Part shown: piece by piece, positions 1 through 10,596 of the stretch | Layout: each line of letters starts with the position of its first letter | How positions within the stretch are numbered: position 1 is the first letter of the stretch | Source of the DNA: Lactarius indigo | Taxonomy: Eukaryota > Basidiomycota > Agaricomycetes > Russulales > Russulaceae | NCBI GenBank assembly: GCA_025766275.1 | Contig: JAFKAC010000005.1 | Coordinates: 2,294,001 to 2,358,000 of the forward strand | DNA: 64,000 bases | Direction: 5' to 3' | Notes under the pieces: model-generated | What the model saw: the letters and a program-made list of their open reading frames with translations, nothing else | Databases searched by the model: none | Told to the model about the DNA's origin: nothing | Program-made: the position numbers and the translations under genes

Positions 1-1420
1 GCAGCTGTTTAATTTTGTTTCTTCCTAGATTTCCATTTGAATTTTGTGCGCTACTACATATAATACGGTATTTATAGTATTACTGTGGGAGATGGCACTT
101 TACTCACGAATATATAGTAGCGCGGCTCTCCCTGTCATGGACTCACGGTTTTCCCTCGCTCCCATTCTCGATCACGACCACTGACTTATAGCCATCGTCG
201 GCGCTGGTGCTCGTAGCGCCCATTACGCCCTCCTATCCTTGGTAAACCTTTCTCACATGCAAAATGTTGCCTATCCATTCAAGTTCCTTACTCACCCGAG
301 TCGGTGCATCAGACCATCAGACTTCAAGCTCCAAGAACCATTACGTCTCACCTCGGTGCCATCAGAGAGCCAGAGGGCATTGAGGCATTGAGGATGGGAT
401 ATAACACGTAGGATCCCCTCCAAATTATCACAACGTGTGTCGACTCTGCTCCGGAACCTCCAATCCAGTTTCCAAGAGTCCCTCCGCGTCTTTCGCGCGT
501 GCTCTCCCGACAGCCAACCAGCACATGCCGAACCTCTATTCTCTCAAATCTAGGGTTGGCTGCATGACGTCGTCACCTCCACACCTGGAGGTTCGACTGG
601 CTACTGGTACGTCGCAAAGCACAGCACCACCCAGGGTCTCTTAAGTAGCAACATCGGCGGCGTGATGGACAACGAGTTTCGCGAAGTCGGGAACAAGGGG
701 CTAATAATTCCCGTGCTACTGGTCGTGCACCCGACGATGCGGTGCTTGACGACTCATGCTGTCTTTTGATTTTTTGCCTACTTCTAATGTGATGTCGTCG
801 TGCCCCATTCCCTTTGGGCCACGATCTTTGCAGTCTCATGTTCCCACCGATTCCATTCTTTTGATGGAAACCGACATTTCCTTTGCTAGCCACAGTGCGA
901 CAGTTGTATGTCCACCAGACTGAGGGCAAAGCTGCAACTGAACATGCTGTACGTGTTCGACGAGCACAAGCTGTGGCTGCTCATATACATGAACAGCGAC
1001 TGAATTGCGGGTCACCGACTGCTGCGAGTAAGTTACAAGAGGAGGATGGATCAGGTGATTGAGGGGTCTAAGCATGTCTCCGCATGTGACCCGCAAGGCG
1101 CAAGGCGCTCCTGCTCTAATTTACTACGAGAACCTTGGATATGTCCATCAATAGTTTCAAGGACGTCCAGGGAAGCGATTGCCCAAGTTTTTTTAGAAAA
1201 AAAAGAAGCAACTGCCCGCACCGACTCACAGTCGAGGAGGGAACGGCTCTGAACACAAACAATAAAAATTCTATCCTATTATGGGTCCCAATTTGGTTGT
1301 CATGGGCTCCACATTTTAGCCAAACTGTCTGCGGAACGGATCACTGTACGCTTACCTAGTCCCGTCTGACCCTCAGCTGATACGGTATTCGTAGCAACAA
1401 TCCCCTTCTCGACGCTTGAG
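1..1420. other. Left-edge intergenic region, no supported gene
   Basis: Only short open frames on both strands, none with recognisable motifs, low-complexity-free coding character or convincing splice partners. It lies downstream of the SLATT coding end at 1421 and may hold its 3' UTR. I see no RNA gene or repeat structure in it. Confidence 0.5.
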
Positions 1421-2285
1421 TTAATACCCGCCACCGTCTAAGTTGCTTCCTGACTGGTTGCCCAACATGTTCTCCAGGCCAAGGCGGAATCCTTCTATCT
1501 TCTCGTCCCACTCGCGCGAGACTTCGTGACCATGGATCAACTGGAACGCCTCGATCTCACGCAGGAAATGATTAAGAGCCTTCACCCGAAGAAGTGACGC
1601 CCGGCGTTCGTCTGAACCACATGTCCGTGCCAAGTACGACGCCAGGAACGTCGACACAACGCAGAGGATGGAGATTACGATCAACATCTAGACGACGATG
1701 TCGGATATGGGTCACGCTGGAGAAAGGGAGGATGGATCCGCACATTTTGACCTCTTAATGTAGCACCCAAGGCCATCGCGCCAATAAGAACTTGGCTGGC
1801 AATGGCGGCATTGAGAGCCCAATCTGCGTCGCACGCACAAAAAAAGTCAGAAAAAAGAATTCACGGTGCGTAGTAAGACCCGTGTCGTCTCTCACCTGCT
1901 TGCGCGGCTTTATTCCGCTCTACGGTGGCAGCGGTAATCATCAGCTGCAATTGATCACCGACCGGCTTTTCGCGATACTGGTCGAGGGAGCACCAGTAGA
2001 AGAGTCAGCCAGCTACGAGGAAACATAATTGGTGATCAGGGAACGCACGGGGTCTCTATTAGTATCATCACGAGGCTGCCGAGCTGTTTCGCAGGTAAGA
2101 GCGGGAACAGTTGGATCAGCGGCGAATTGTGTTGCGGGCGCAGGTGTAGGTGTAGGTGTAGGTGTAGGTGGTGCAGACACAGGTACGGGTGCATCTACTA
2201 AAACTCCCAGGGTCGATGCGCGCGATGGGTGAGTGGTTGGAGAACCCTGAGAAGAAATTGACTGAGATAGCTGAGAGATCATCAT
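1421..2285 (-). CDS. SLATT-family (fungal) two-transmembrane domain, C-terminal part of NLR-1 or a separate small gene
   Basis: Four exons can be joined: 2285 (or 2246)..2025, 1977..1896, 1823..1744 and 1687..1421. The introns are 47, 72 and 56 nt, all GT-AG and phase-consistent. The product has a Pro/Thr-rich linker (PTPTPTPTPAP), then YREKPVGDQL, a hydrophobic segment (WALNAAIASQVLIGAMALGA), a second one (MLIVISILCVVSTFLASYLA), and the tail HFLREIEAFQLIHGHE...EWDEKIEGF. This order and these motifs match, from memory, the fungal SLATT family (SMODS and SLOG-associating 2TM effector), whose bacterial relatives are predicted pore-forming effectors. If translated alone from the ATG at 2285 it would be about 229 aa. 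If spliced to the ankyrin frame (donor after 2389; acceptors at 2271, 2262 or 2247, all phase 0) it forms the C-terminus of the NLR. The ankyrin frame stays open across this junction. Confidence 0.72.
2143..2170. repeat. GGTGTA hexanucleotide microsatellite
   Basis: About four to five tandem copies of ggtgta. In the SLATT frame (minus strand) it encodes the Pro-Thr linker, and in the ankyrin frame a Tyr-Thr run, so both frames stay open through it. Confidence 0.85.
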
Positions 2286-2388
2286 TTGTATGACACAAAG
2301 TGGTATGGTTGGAACAGGAATAACGCCCAGGAGGGAGGGGGTCAGTGATATGGTAGGAATAGAGCGCCACTTGAATAGTGAATCGCAC

Positions 2389-3843
2389 CTGTGCGGTAAC
2401 ACCCTGACCGTGCTCTTCAAAGCCAGAGAACATCTCTGCGATCTTGCGGTATCCAAGATGTATTGCTAATTGCCTTGGGGTCTGCCCGTTAGCGTCCGGC
2501 ACGTCCACCCTTGCGCCACGTTCTAGTAAGAGCCGGACAAACTGGGGTCGCCCAGCAGACAACGCGAGATGCAACGCGGTGTGGTGGCCCCCCGTATCTG
2601 TGTTCACATCGGCACCGTGATCGAGTAATAGCAGCGCGACCTCAAACTGCCCATTTTGCAGCGCCGTAATCAGCGGAGTCAGGCCCGCCCTGTCCCGGGA
2701 GTCCACATCCGCACCGCGCTCAATCAACAACTTTACCACCTCGACTTTCCCATACCTTGATGCTACATCCAGTGCAGTTGCGCGAAAGGTACTCCTTGCG
2801 TTGACGTCAGTACCACGGTCAAGTAACGACCGTACAGTGTCAAGCGCTCCATTTTGTGAGGCGGTGTACAGCGAACGTTGCTCATTGTCTGAGGGTATTG
2901 CGTCTTCTCCGGGTTTCCTTGGCGGGTGCACAACATTAGGGTGCCTATTTTGTGGACTGATAGTTGACAGAGCTGTACTGACGGCGCCATCAAGAGACAT
3001 CAGACCTGCCATGTACCCGGATAGGAAGTCCGCAACCCTAGGTCTTCCATTGTCGGACGCTGGGTCCAATGACGTCCTATCTTGAATGTTGAAATACGCA
3101 CCGCTCCCGAGTAGGAGCATCACAATGTCAAGATGGCCTTTTCCTGCTGCTGAGTGCAGCGGGGTCCAGCTTTTGTCGCCACGAGAGTTCACATCTGCGC
3201 CTCCATCGATTAGGAACTGAGCGACATCCAGATGTCCACTATGCAACGCCACCTGAAGTGGGGTCCAGCCGTTCTCCTCGGAGTCCACATCCGCACCCCG
3301 CTTGACAAGTTGCCACGAAGACTCGAGTTTCCCCTCCGATGACGTAGGGAATAAAGGGGCCGCTTGGTGGTTACTTTGAGTGTTGACGTCTGCGCCGTGT
3401 TTTATGAGTAATTCTACAATGTCGACGTGGCCCTCCTGCGATGCTGAATGCAAAGGAGTCCAGCCTTCGTTATTACGAGAGTCTACATCTGCGCCGCTGT
3501 CGATTAAAAACCGAACGACATCCAGATGACCGAGGTATGATGCCGCTTGCAGTGGGGTCAATCCGTCATTGTCCCGGGAGCGCACACCTGCACCTCGCTG
3601 GACAAGTAGCCGCAAGATCTCGAGTTTCCCGTTCGCTGACGCTACGTGCAACGGGGTCACTTGGTAGTCGTTTTGTGTGTTGACGTCTGCGCCATGTTGG
3701 ATGAGCAATTCTACAATATCGTCATGGCCCTCTTGCGACGCCGAATGCAAAGGAGTCCAGCCTTCGTTGTCACGAGAATATACATCTGCGCCGCTGTCGA
3801 TTAAGAACCGAACGATACCCAGATGTCCGAGGTATGATGCCGT
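2389..3843 (-). pseudogene. NLR-1 ankyrin continuation downstream of a premature stop
   Basis: After the TAG at 3846-3844 the same reading frame continues for 485 codons. It holds about twelve further ankyrin repeats of 33 residues (for example DNEGWTPLHSASQEGH, NDYQVTPLHVASANGK, DNDGLTPLQAASYLGH). The repeat broken by the stop resumes in register (SYLGHLGIVRFLIDSGAD), so no intron removes the stop. The last repeats diverge (DANGQTPRQLAIHLGYRKI). The frame then runs into a GT donor at 2388 that can splice in phase to the SLATT exons. It would be translated only by readthrough, in an allele without the stop, or from an internal start. Confidence 0.75.
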
Positions 3844-3846
3844 CTA
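3844..3846 (-). other. In-frame TAG in an ankyrin repeat
   Basis: Sibling repeats read CCA CTG CAG at this position; here the codon is TAG. A single C-to-T change (CAG to TAG) explains it. The 33-residue register is unbroken on both sides. Confidence 0.9.
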
Positions 3847-6800
3847 CAGTGGGGTCAAGCCGTCCTTATTCTGGGAGCGCATATCCGCACCTCGCTGGAC
3901 GAGTAGCTGTAAAATCTCGAGTTTCCCGTTCGCTAACGCTACGTGCAACGGGGTCACTTGGTGGTCACTTTGCGTGTTGACGTCTGCACCGTGTTGGATG
4001 AGCAATTCTACAATGTCGACATGCCCCTCCTGTGACGCCGAATGCAAAGGGGTTCGGCCTTGATTGTCACGAGAGTTCACATCTGCACCGTTGTCGACTA
4101 AGAACCGAACGATGTGCAGATGTCCGTGGAACGACGCCGCCTGCAGTGGGGTCCAGCTGTCCTTGTCCTGGGAGCGCACATCTGCACCCCGCTGGACAAG
4201 TAGCCGCAAAATCTCGAGTTTCCCGTTCGTTGACGCGATGTACAATGGGGTTATCTGGTGGTTACTTTGCGTGTTGACGTCTGCACCGTGGTGGATGAGT
4301 AATTCTACGATGTCGACGGGCCCCTCTTGCGACGCCGAGTGTAAAGGAGTCCAGCCTTCGTTGTCACGAGAGTTCACATCTGCACCGCTGTCGATTAAGA
4401 ACCGGACCACATCCAGATGTCCCCATTCCAGTGCCCTCCGAAGTGCGGTCCAGCCGTCTTTGTCCTGGTAGCGTACGTCTGCACCCCGCTGGATAAGTAG
4501 CCGCAAAATCTCGAGTTTCCCGTTCGTCGACGCCAGGTACAATGGTGTCACTTGGTAGTCATCTTGTTTGTTTACGTCTGCGCCGTGTTGAACGAGTGAT
4601 TCTACAATACTGACGCGCCCCTGCCATGATGCCGCGTGCAAAGGGGTCCAGCTTCGGTGGTCACAAGCGTCCACATCTGCGCCACTGTCGATCAAGAGCT
4701 GGGCGACATCCAGGTGTCCATGATACGACACCAACCGAAGTGGGGTCCTTCCTTTCTCATCCCTGCAGTTCACATTCGCACCCCGCTTGACGAGTAGCCG
4801 TGAAACCTCGATTTTTCCTCTCGTTGATGCCGCGTGCAGAGGGGTTACGCACGCTTGGTCTGGGCAGTTGACATCTGCATTATGGTCAAGTAATAACTGC
4901 ACAATGTCGACGCATTTTCTCGGCGATGTTCGGTGTAGTGGGCTCATGTCCCCGTTGTCCTGGACATACAGATCAGCGCAGAAGAGGTAACAAAGTACTA
5001 ACGTTGACATATACCTTCCAGACTGCTGTGAGCAACGCAGTCCCATAACGCCCTCCCCTTGCGTTAATATCCCCTGGGTAGGTTGCAACTAGGCGTTCTA
5101 TAAGCCAGTGGAAACCGCAAAGTATGGCGTAATATAACGGGGTCGCCTCTGGCTGCTCCGGGTGCTTCGTAGGCATGGATTTCCGCCAAGGGTCGTCTAT
5201 GTCATATATCCAGACCCACGCAGAGAAATGTGGTTTCTCTCGATCAAACAGACGTTCCGTAGCTTCTTGGATGGTCGATGACACGTTATCGAACCGGCCG
5301 TGTTTGAACCAGTATCGTGCGGCATAATCGGCGAGCGGGAAGTTCCTAATACTGTCTTTATCGATGCGGTCATCGAGCTGGAGTAGGACGCTAAGGGAAG
5401 CTTGCGCGAGTGTGGCATGTGCCAAGTGAGGAACGATGTGATAGTGAGCGAGATTCTCGCTCGCGGTGGCAAGGCGGTCCGAGGTCAAGAATTCCTTGAC
5501 GGAAATGTGGGCAAACTGAACCACTTGAAATCCGTTCACGTCGACAATGATAATTAGACTGGAGCACGCAGAAAGCATGTCTTCTTCTGCGTTGATTGGT
5601 TGCCAGACCGTGTTGGCATTGGGGACCGCTGCTGCATCGAACCGAATTGCTAGGATCTCCGCAAGTTCGTCAACGCGAAGCTGTCTAGCGGATACAGTCA
5701 GGCACTGAAATAGTCGACGTGCGTATTGCCGCTTCGCTTTGTCGATCCCGAGTAGCGTGCGCTCGTAGGTTTCATCCAGCGACTCCGGCATGTGATCCAA
5801 AGCGCTTTGGAGGTCTTCAGGAAAGTGCTGACGCAGGTCTTCCAACTGGCAATAAACCCATCTGAACCTGCCGCATTCATTCAGCGATTGTTCCGAGAAG
5901 CTACGATGTACCACTCACATCCCATCTGCTTTATGCGAGAGTGTATCAATGACCAATTGCTTATGCTCTACTGACCATCTTCGCAACCTCTGATCAGAGT
6001 GTACGACCGATTTGATGTATTGCAAAACGTCCTCCTTTTGCCCGCTTTCGTCATCGAGCGACACACGGAACGGCGCCAAGGGTTCGAGAATGGTGCGAAC
6101 GTCGATTTCTGGACGACTTGAGACACAGATATGCACGTTTGGGAGACGCAAATTGACAAGATCCTTCAGAAACTTGAGCACCCTTTCACGCGGGGTCGGC
6201 ATCCCGGAGATGTTGGGGCATTCGTCAAGAGCATCTATAATGACGTATATTGCAGGCCGTCCTTGGACTTTCAGCATTTCACCAAGACATTTCCAAAGTG
6301 CATCGTCGGAAGGTTGTCGTGTGCCACCAGCGTGAGCAGAATATAAACGAGACAGAATGTGATAGCAGGGATCAGAGTCGGCGCTGAGCTGGGAAATGAG
6401 AGAAGAGAGAAGGCCGCGCCGGTGTCGTTTCTGAGAGTCCCTAAAGTCGAAATAAAAATACGCCATCGATGCTAATCCTGCGTTATGCACCCTGTCGATT
6501 TCTCGAACGATCGACGACCTAGTAGAGTCTGTAAATAACTATAATTGACACAATGAAATACCACGTGCATCAGAATAGTTTTTCCCGAACCCGCTACAAA
6601 GGGGGAAAGGAAAAGCAATCAGGATCGATCTAAATCTCGTACCAGAACGCACGTTTTCCATAGATCCACAGCAAGGAACCCTTCGAGCACCATTCACCGA
6701 AGACATTTCCCCTGAAAAACCACGTCGTAGTTCCGTCTTGATGGATTTCGCACGCGAGGTTGAAGTTTGGCGACGGATCTGGAGGAGAGAGCCAACTTCG

Positions 6801-7903
6801 GGATTTCTCTTGCAACTGGTCACCTGCAACTGGCATGAGCGCAACTAGCACATACTAGCAGGACGAATAAATAACGAACGCATCATCTTGTTTATATCGT
6901 TTGCAATCTGTTGCATCGCATCTAGTGTGCTGGTCAGCTCCTGCAAGACCGAGCCCGAACGGAACAAAAGCACACCCAAAGCCTTCCATATACCATCTAT
7001 CGACACTTTTCCATCTATCATGACAACTCCTCAGTGTGACTACAAATAGCAGAGAAAATTAGGCGCACCGTTCATGACGACCCTCACGTTATTCACAAGG
7101 CAGTGGACGACTTCCAGGGTCTGTGCCATGGTCATCCGACCTTCCTCCTGGGTGAGACGGTCCAACCTCTGCAAGACAGCCTCGATCTCGCTTTCTCCAA
7201 GTAGCTTCTTCGCGAATTTTTCTGTGCCATGTTGAGTCATCGCATATCGAAGACAATAACCCACTTACTGAATCTACCTTGCTTAATTTGCTTTGTAGCA
7301 AGAGCAAAAACCGAAAGTAATTCGGCCATTATCTTTGCGATTATTTCCGTCATCAAGGGAGTCAAGGAGATGTCACTGTAGATCTGAAGGCGTTTCAAGA
7401 AATTTCCTACGCATTCAAACAGGTCGACGAGTGCATCATAGCTCGAACTAACATCGCTGGCTGCCTGTAGCGCCCAGATATCATGAGGGCATGTAGTTGA
7501 AGTGTCACGGGATACGTACTGTAAGGAGGACATTTATGCCAACGAAGACTGCCCCCACTGGTTGGAACGGCACCTGGTAGCAGAGTGGTGAAATTATGAA
7601 CAGGAAGGATGCCCCTATTCGGCTCACAACGCTAATGACCTCGGCGAGAACACTAGAAATCGCATGGGTGACCTCCACTACAGGTTTAAGGCAGTTGATC
7701 AGCTCGCGATTTCCCTCTCGGTAGTCTTTGAATTCATTCGCCTTGTCTTCGAGAAGCTTAAGGACGTCATTAGGAGAATGGCAGGACTGAAGGTGGTCGA
7801 TAAACGGGTGCTTGGATGGGTCAATCCCAGATTGCCTGACATAGTCGGTGAAGGCCGCGTCAAGGATACCCATGCCAGTGAGTTGAAGGGACGTAGGAGA
7901 CAT
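3844..7903 (-). CDS. NLR-1: Goodbye-NACHT-ankyrin STAND protein (prematurely stopped)
   Basis: Ten exons join in consistent phase: 7903..7628, 7573..7520, 7464..7269, 7221..7069, 7026..6865, 6823..6653, 6593..6569, 6518..5919, 5867..5015 and 4959..3844, giving about 1201 aa. Residues 1 to about 180 match the fungal STAND N-terminal Goodbye domain (GIDPSKHPFIDHLQSC, VFVGINVLL, FLKRLQIYSDI, IMAELLSVFALATK). Walker A is GKPGSGKT, split by an intron, near residue 337. Walker B is the DALDEC motif. SSRPEID and HKADGM-FRWVYCQLE follow as in NACHT ATPases, then a helical region with FAHISVKEFLTSD. From about residue 831 there are 11 complete ankyrin repeats, built largely from a three-repeat unit. 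One intron (6568..6519) needs a GC donor. The role inferred is an intracellular signal-sensing ATPase in self/non-self recognition. The start at 7903 matches the family's N-terminus. Confidence 0.82.
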
Positions 7904-8397
7904 TGGTTTAGGATCTGGGTATTAACACGTCTGGTGAGGGAGTCTATCGGTGGGTGGAACACTCAGGACATGTATTAGCCCTAAGTACTAGTAAGGGGGC
8001 AGTGACCTCCTGCACATCATAGCACCGCATGAGCACCGCATACAAGTAAGCCTAACTTAAGTGACAGAACCTTAGATAGAAAGCGCTATGTGGGAGCCAC
8101 ATGTTGAGTGAAATTAGTCACCAAGTTGGTGCCTTGCGAGTGTCAACAGTCCTACAACAGTCCTACCGTAATTGTATTTTTAGGAAATCCCTGCAGGACA
8201 AAAGGGACAATGGTGAGGAGTTGGATTCGTCTGAAGTGATAGTACGGCATATACTGTAAGCTTTTGGCTTTTAGACCTTTACTGTAGCTATGGGAGTAAT
8301 TCACGTTGTTGGAACTTAGGATGGAATCAGGGGAATGTGGACGTCTACACGTCCATACCCTCACTTCGCATGTATGAGGCCGTGAGAAAGGGTTGCT
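7904..8397. other. NLR-1 upstream region
   Basis: No supported gene. This stretch would hold the NLR-1 promoter, since NLR-1 reads leftwards from 7903. I could not assign a TATA box or other element with confidence. Confidence 0.4.
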
Positions 8398-8703
8398 TAC
8401 AGCTGGTTCCATAACGATTGTCCCCTGGTGACCAAATTTTGGACATAGGCGAAGTTTGAATTGGTAACTCCGCCACAGAGATGGCACAGCTCTCGAGCGC
8501 AGCAATACAGATAACCATTCCATAACCCCAATTGTTACAAGATAACTATTCTATAACCTCAATTCTGTGAGATAACCTGATTTCCTGAGAATTTCTCCCT
8601 CGACTTAATTATGAATCCCGCTCTCCAGTTTTGGATGGCCGACTATGTTCTCAAAATGGCAGGGGACAATCGTTATGGAACCAGCTGTATGGAACCAGCT
8701 GTA
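8398..8703. mobile_element. MITE copy 1, TA-flanked, 28-bp terminal inverted repeats
   Basis: The core 8400..8687 is 288 bp. It begins CAGCTGGTTCCATAACGATT and ends with the exact inverse complement over about 28 bp, flanked by TA on both sides. That suggests a non-autonomous Tc1/mariner-superfamily element, but no transposase is present. The right end has a 14-bp tandem repeat of the terminus (to 8701). The interior holds a 30-bp unit repeated about twice (gataaccattccataacccc / gataactattctataacctc). A same-length copy lies inverted at 27141..27428. Confidence 0.85.
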
Positions 8704-10596
8704 ATGTGAAGGTAGTGAAGCTCATGCTTATCTTTTTTTTTTTGGACAAACCGTCGGTAACGGCCAGAAGATGGTGACCCAGCCAAGTTTATCGCTGTGG
8801 TCACCATCAAAACTCCCCAGAAGATGGGACACGAAAAGGTCACTGAGTATCTATAGTTTCTGGTTCGTCGTTCCTACCTGCCCTTGCCTCGTCTGCTGCT
8901 CTCCTCTTGCTAGTCGACGGCCCCTCTTCGCCCCTTCACCCGAGTCGGGTAGAGATCTACTTCAACGGAACCACTCGTCCAGTGTCACATGTCACACCTT
9001 GCCCATTCGTTGGAATCGGCTCCGCCCACGGGTGATAAACCCCCGGCGGTTCTTCGGCTATGAGGTCGTCTCCATTATCCGCGTCGTCGTCTGGGTCCTC
9101 CGGATAGGTTTGCGGCCTTTTCAGCTAGCGGGTTCCACCAGACATAAACTAATTTCAGGCCGACGAGGCCGGAACACTTCGTCCGCGAGTGTAATTGCGA
9201 GGACGGGCTCAAGCTGGACAGGCCTGTGAGATATGTATCCAAAGAGTCGCGCCAAATCGTTTGCAGTCTGGAGCATAACCACTTTTGCCCTTTCTGCATA
9301 GGGATGTAATCATATAGAATGGCATTCGTGTACCTAACATGTTTTGCGCACCATCTGTGATTGTTTTTAGATTACCTTTGACAATGCTGGCTTCGTTTAT
9401 CGTGAGGTGGGCATTGACGTGTTAACATCCTGACTTTGCCTCGATCCTGCTGCAAGCCCCTTTCATATTCGCTCAGAGTTCCTTTGAGTTCCTTTCAAAT
9501 TCGTAGTATTCATCATTTGGGCATCATCATCGTCCAACCTCCTAAGCGCACCCTGATATCCCCCCGTCGGACTCTGTCCAACGAATTTCTTCAGATTATT
9601 TCTAGGGATCAACAGGCCAAGAAGGACGAACCGCAAACGATAATCTCACTCTTTCGACTCTGATTCCTTTGAAATCGCGTTCACCCGAGCGACGGTGTAA
9701 ACGCCATAATCCGTCTGTAGAAGTTTTTTATGTGCTCAATAGACGCCGACGAGGACGACTTGGATCCAGTACAAACTAAGAGAATCCAGTTTTACAGCAC
9801 GGGTGCGGAGGGGACAAACGAGATCACTCACTCACAGCAAAGATTACACTAATGCTAGCGGAGACGACCTTTCCGACCGACGAATCGGTATCAGGGCATA
9901 AGTCCTTGACAGAACCACCAATATCTGCCAGGCCTACACCTTCATAGCGAAGATGTTGGCCTGGTAGACGCCAGTCCTCACAAAAAATGCGCAGAGGACC
10001 ATCAACGTCCTCTACGCATTCTTTGCGAACACCCAATCACTGTCACACCGAGGCGAGGCGCCTTTCAGCCTCACGTCTCCGTTCCAAGATCTGTTGAGCC
10101 GTTCGGCCTAGGATTTGGGGCTTGAAGCACGGTCAGAATCGCGTCGGGAGAGTATTGAATGTTTGCAGATGGGCAGAGAGGGAATGAACGGTAATATCTT
10201 TCATGGTCCAATTCCTGTAGTCTTGAGGTTGAAGGTCGCGGGCGGAGATTGAATTCTCGGAGAGAGCCGAACCTCACCGAAGCCCGATAGACCTGATATA
10301 TCTACGACTGTAAGGATAGTTCAGGTGCTGTACGAATGCGGGCATTGGTGGTAAGTTTGGGTCACGATATCACCCAGATCCAAAGAGTAAAAAAACTCGA
10401 AGCAGGACATTGCAAAAAATACAATTGACGACGCTCCCAAGCGATTCTAAAAAAAAAAAAACGTAACATCTATCTCTACTCCACGTACAAGAGAGACAAT
10501 GCATCCCGGGGATCCCCTGGATGCACACAGCGACGATTAACATAATACAAAGGCGGCACGGCACTGCACCCCCAGTCGGCCAAGTCTTTTCTTTCT
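8704..10596. other. Intergenic region, no supported gene
   Basis: Open frames such as 8771..9229 (+) and 9824..10036 (-) show no recognisable motif, no splice partners and no Met context I trust. Poly(T) and poly(A) runs occur at about 8731 and 10449. The part next to 10597 is probably the 3' UTR of the HECT ligase gene. Confidence 0.45.

Noticed and set aside
8771..9229. 152-codon plus-strand frame
   Set aside because: Composition is random-like, no motif, no splice partners and no repeat relatives in the window.
9824..10036. 70-codon minus-strand frame that could be one exon of a small gene
   Set aside because: No signal peptide, no family motif and no compatible neighbouring exons were found.
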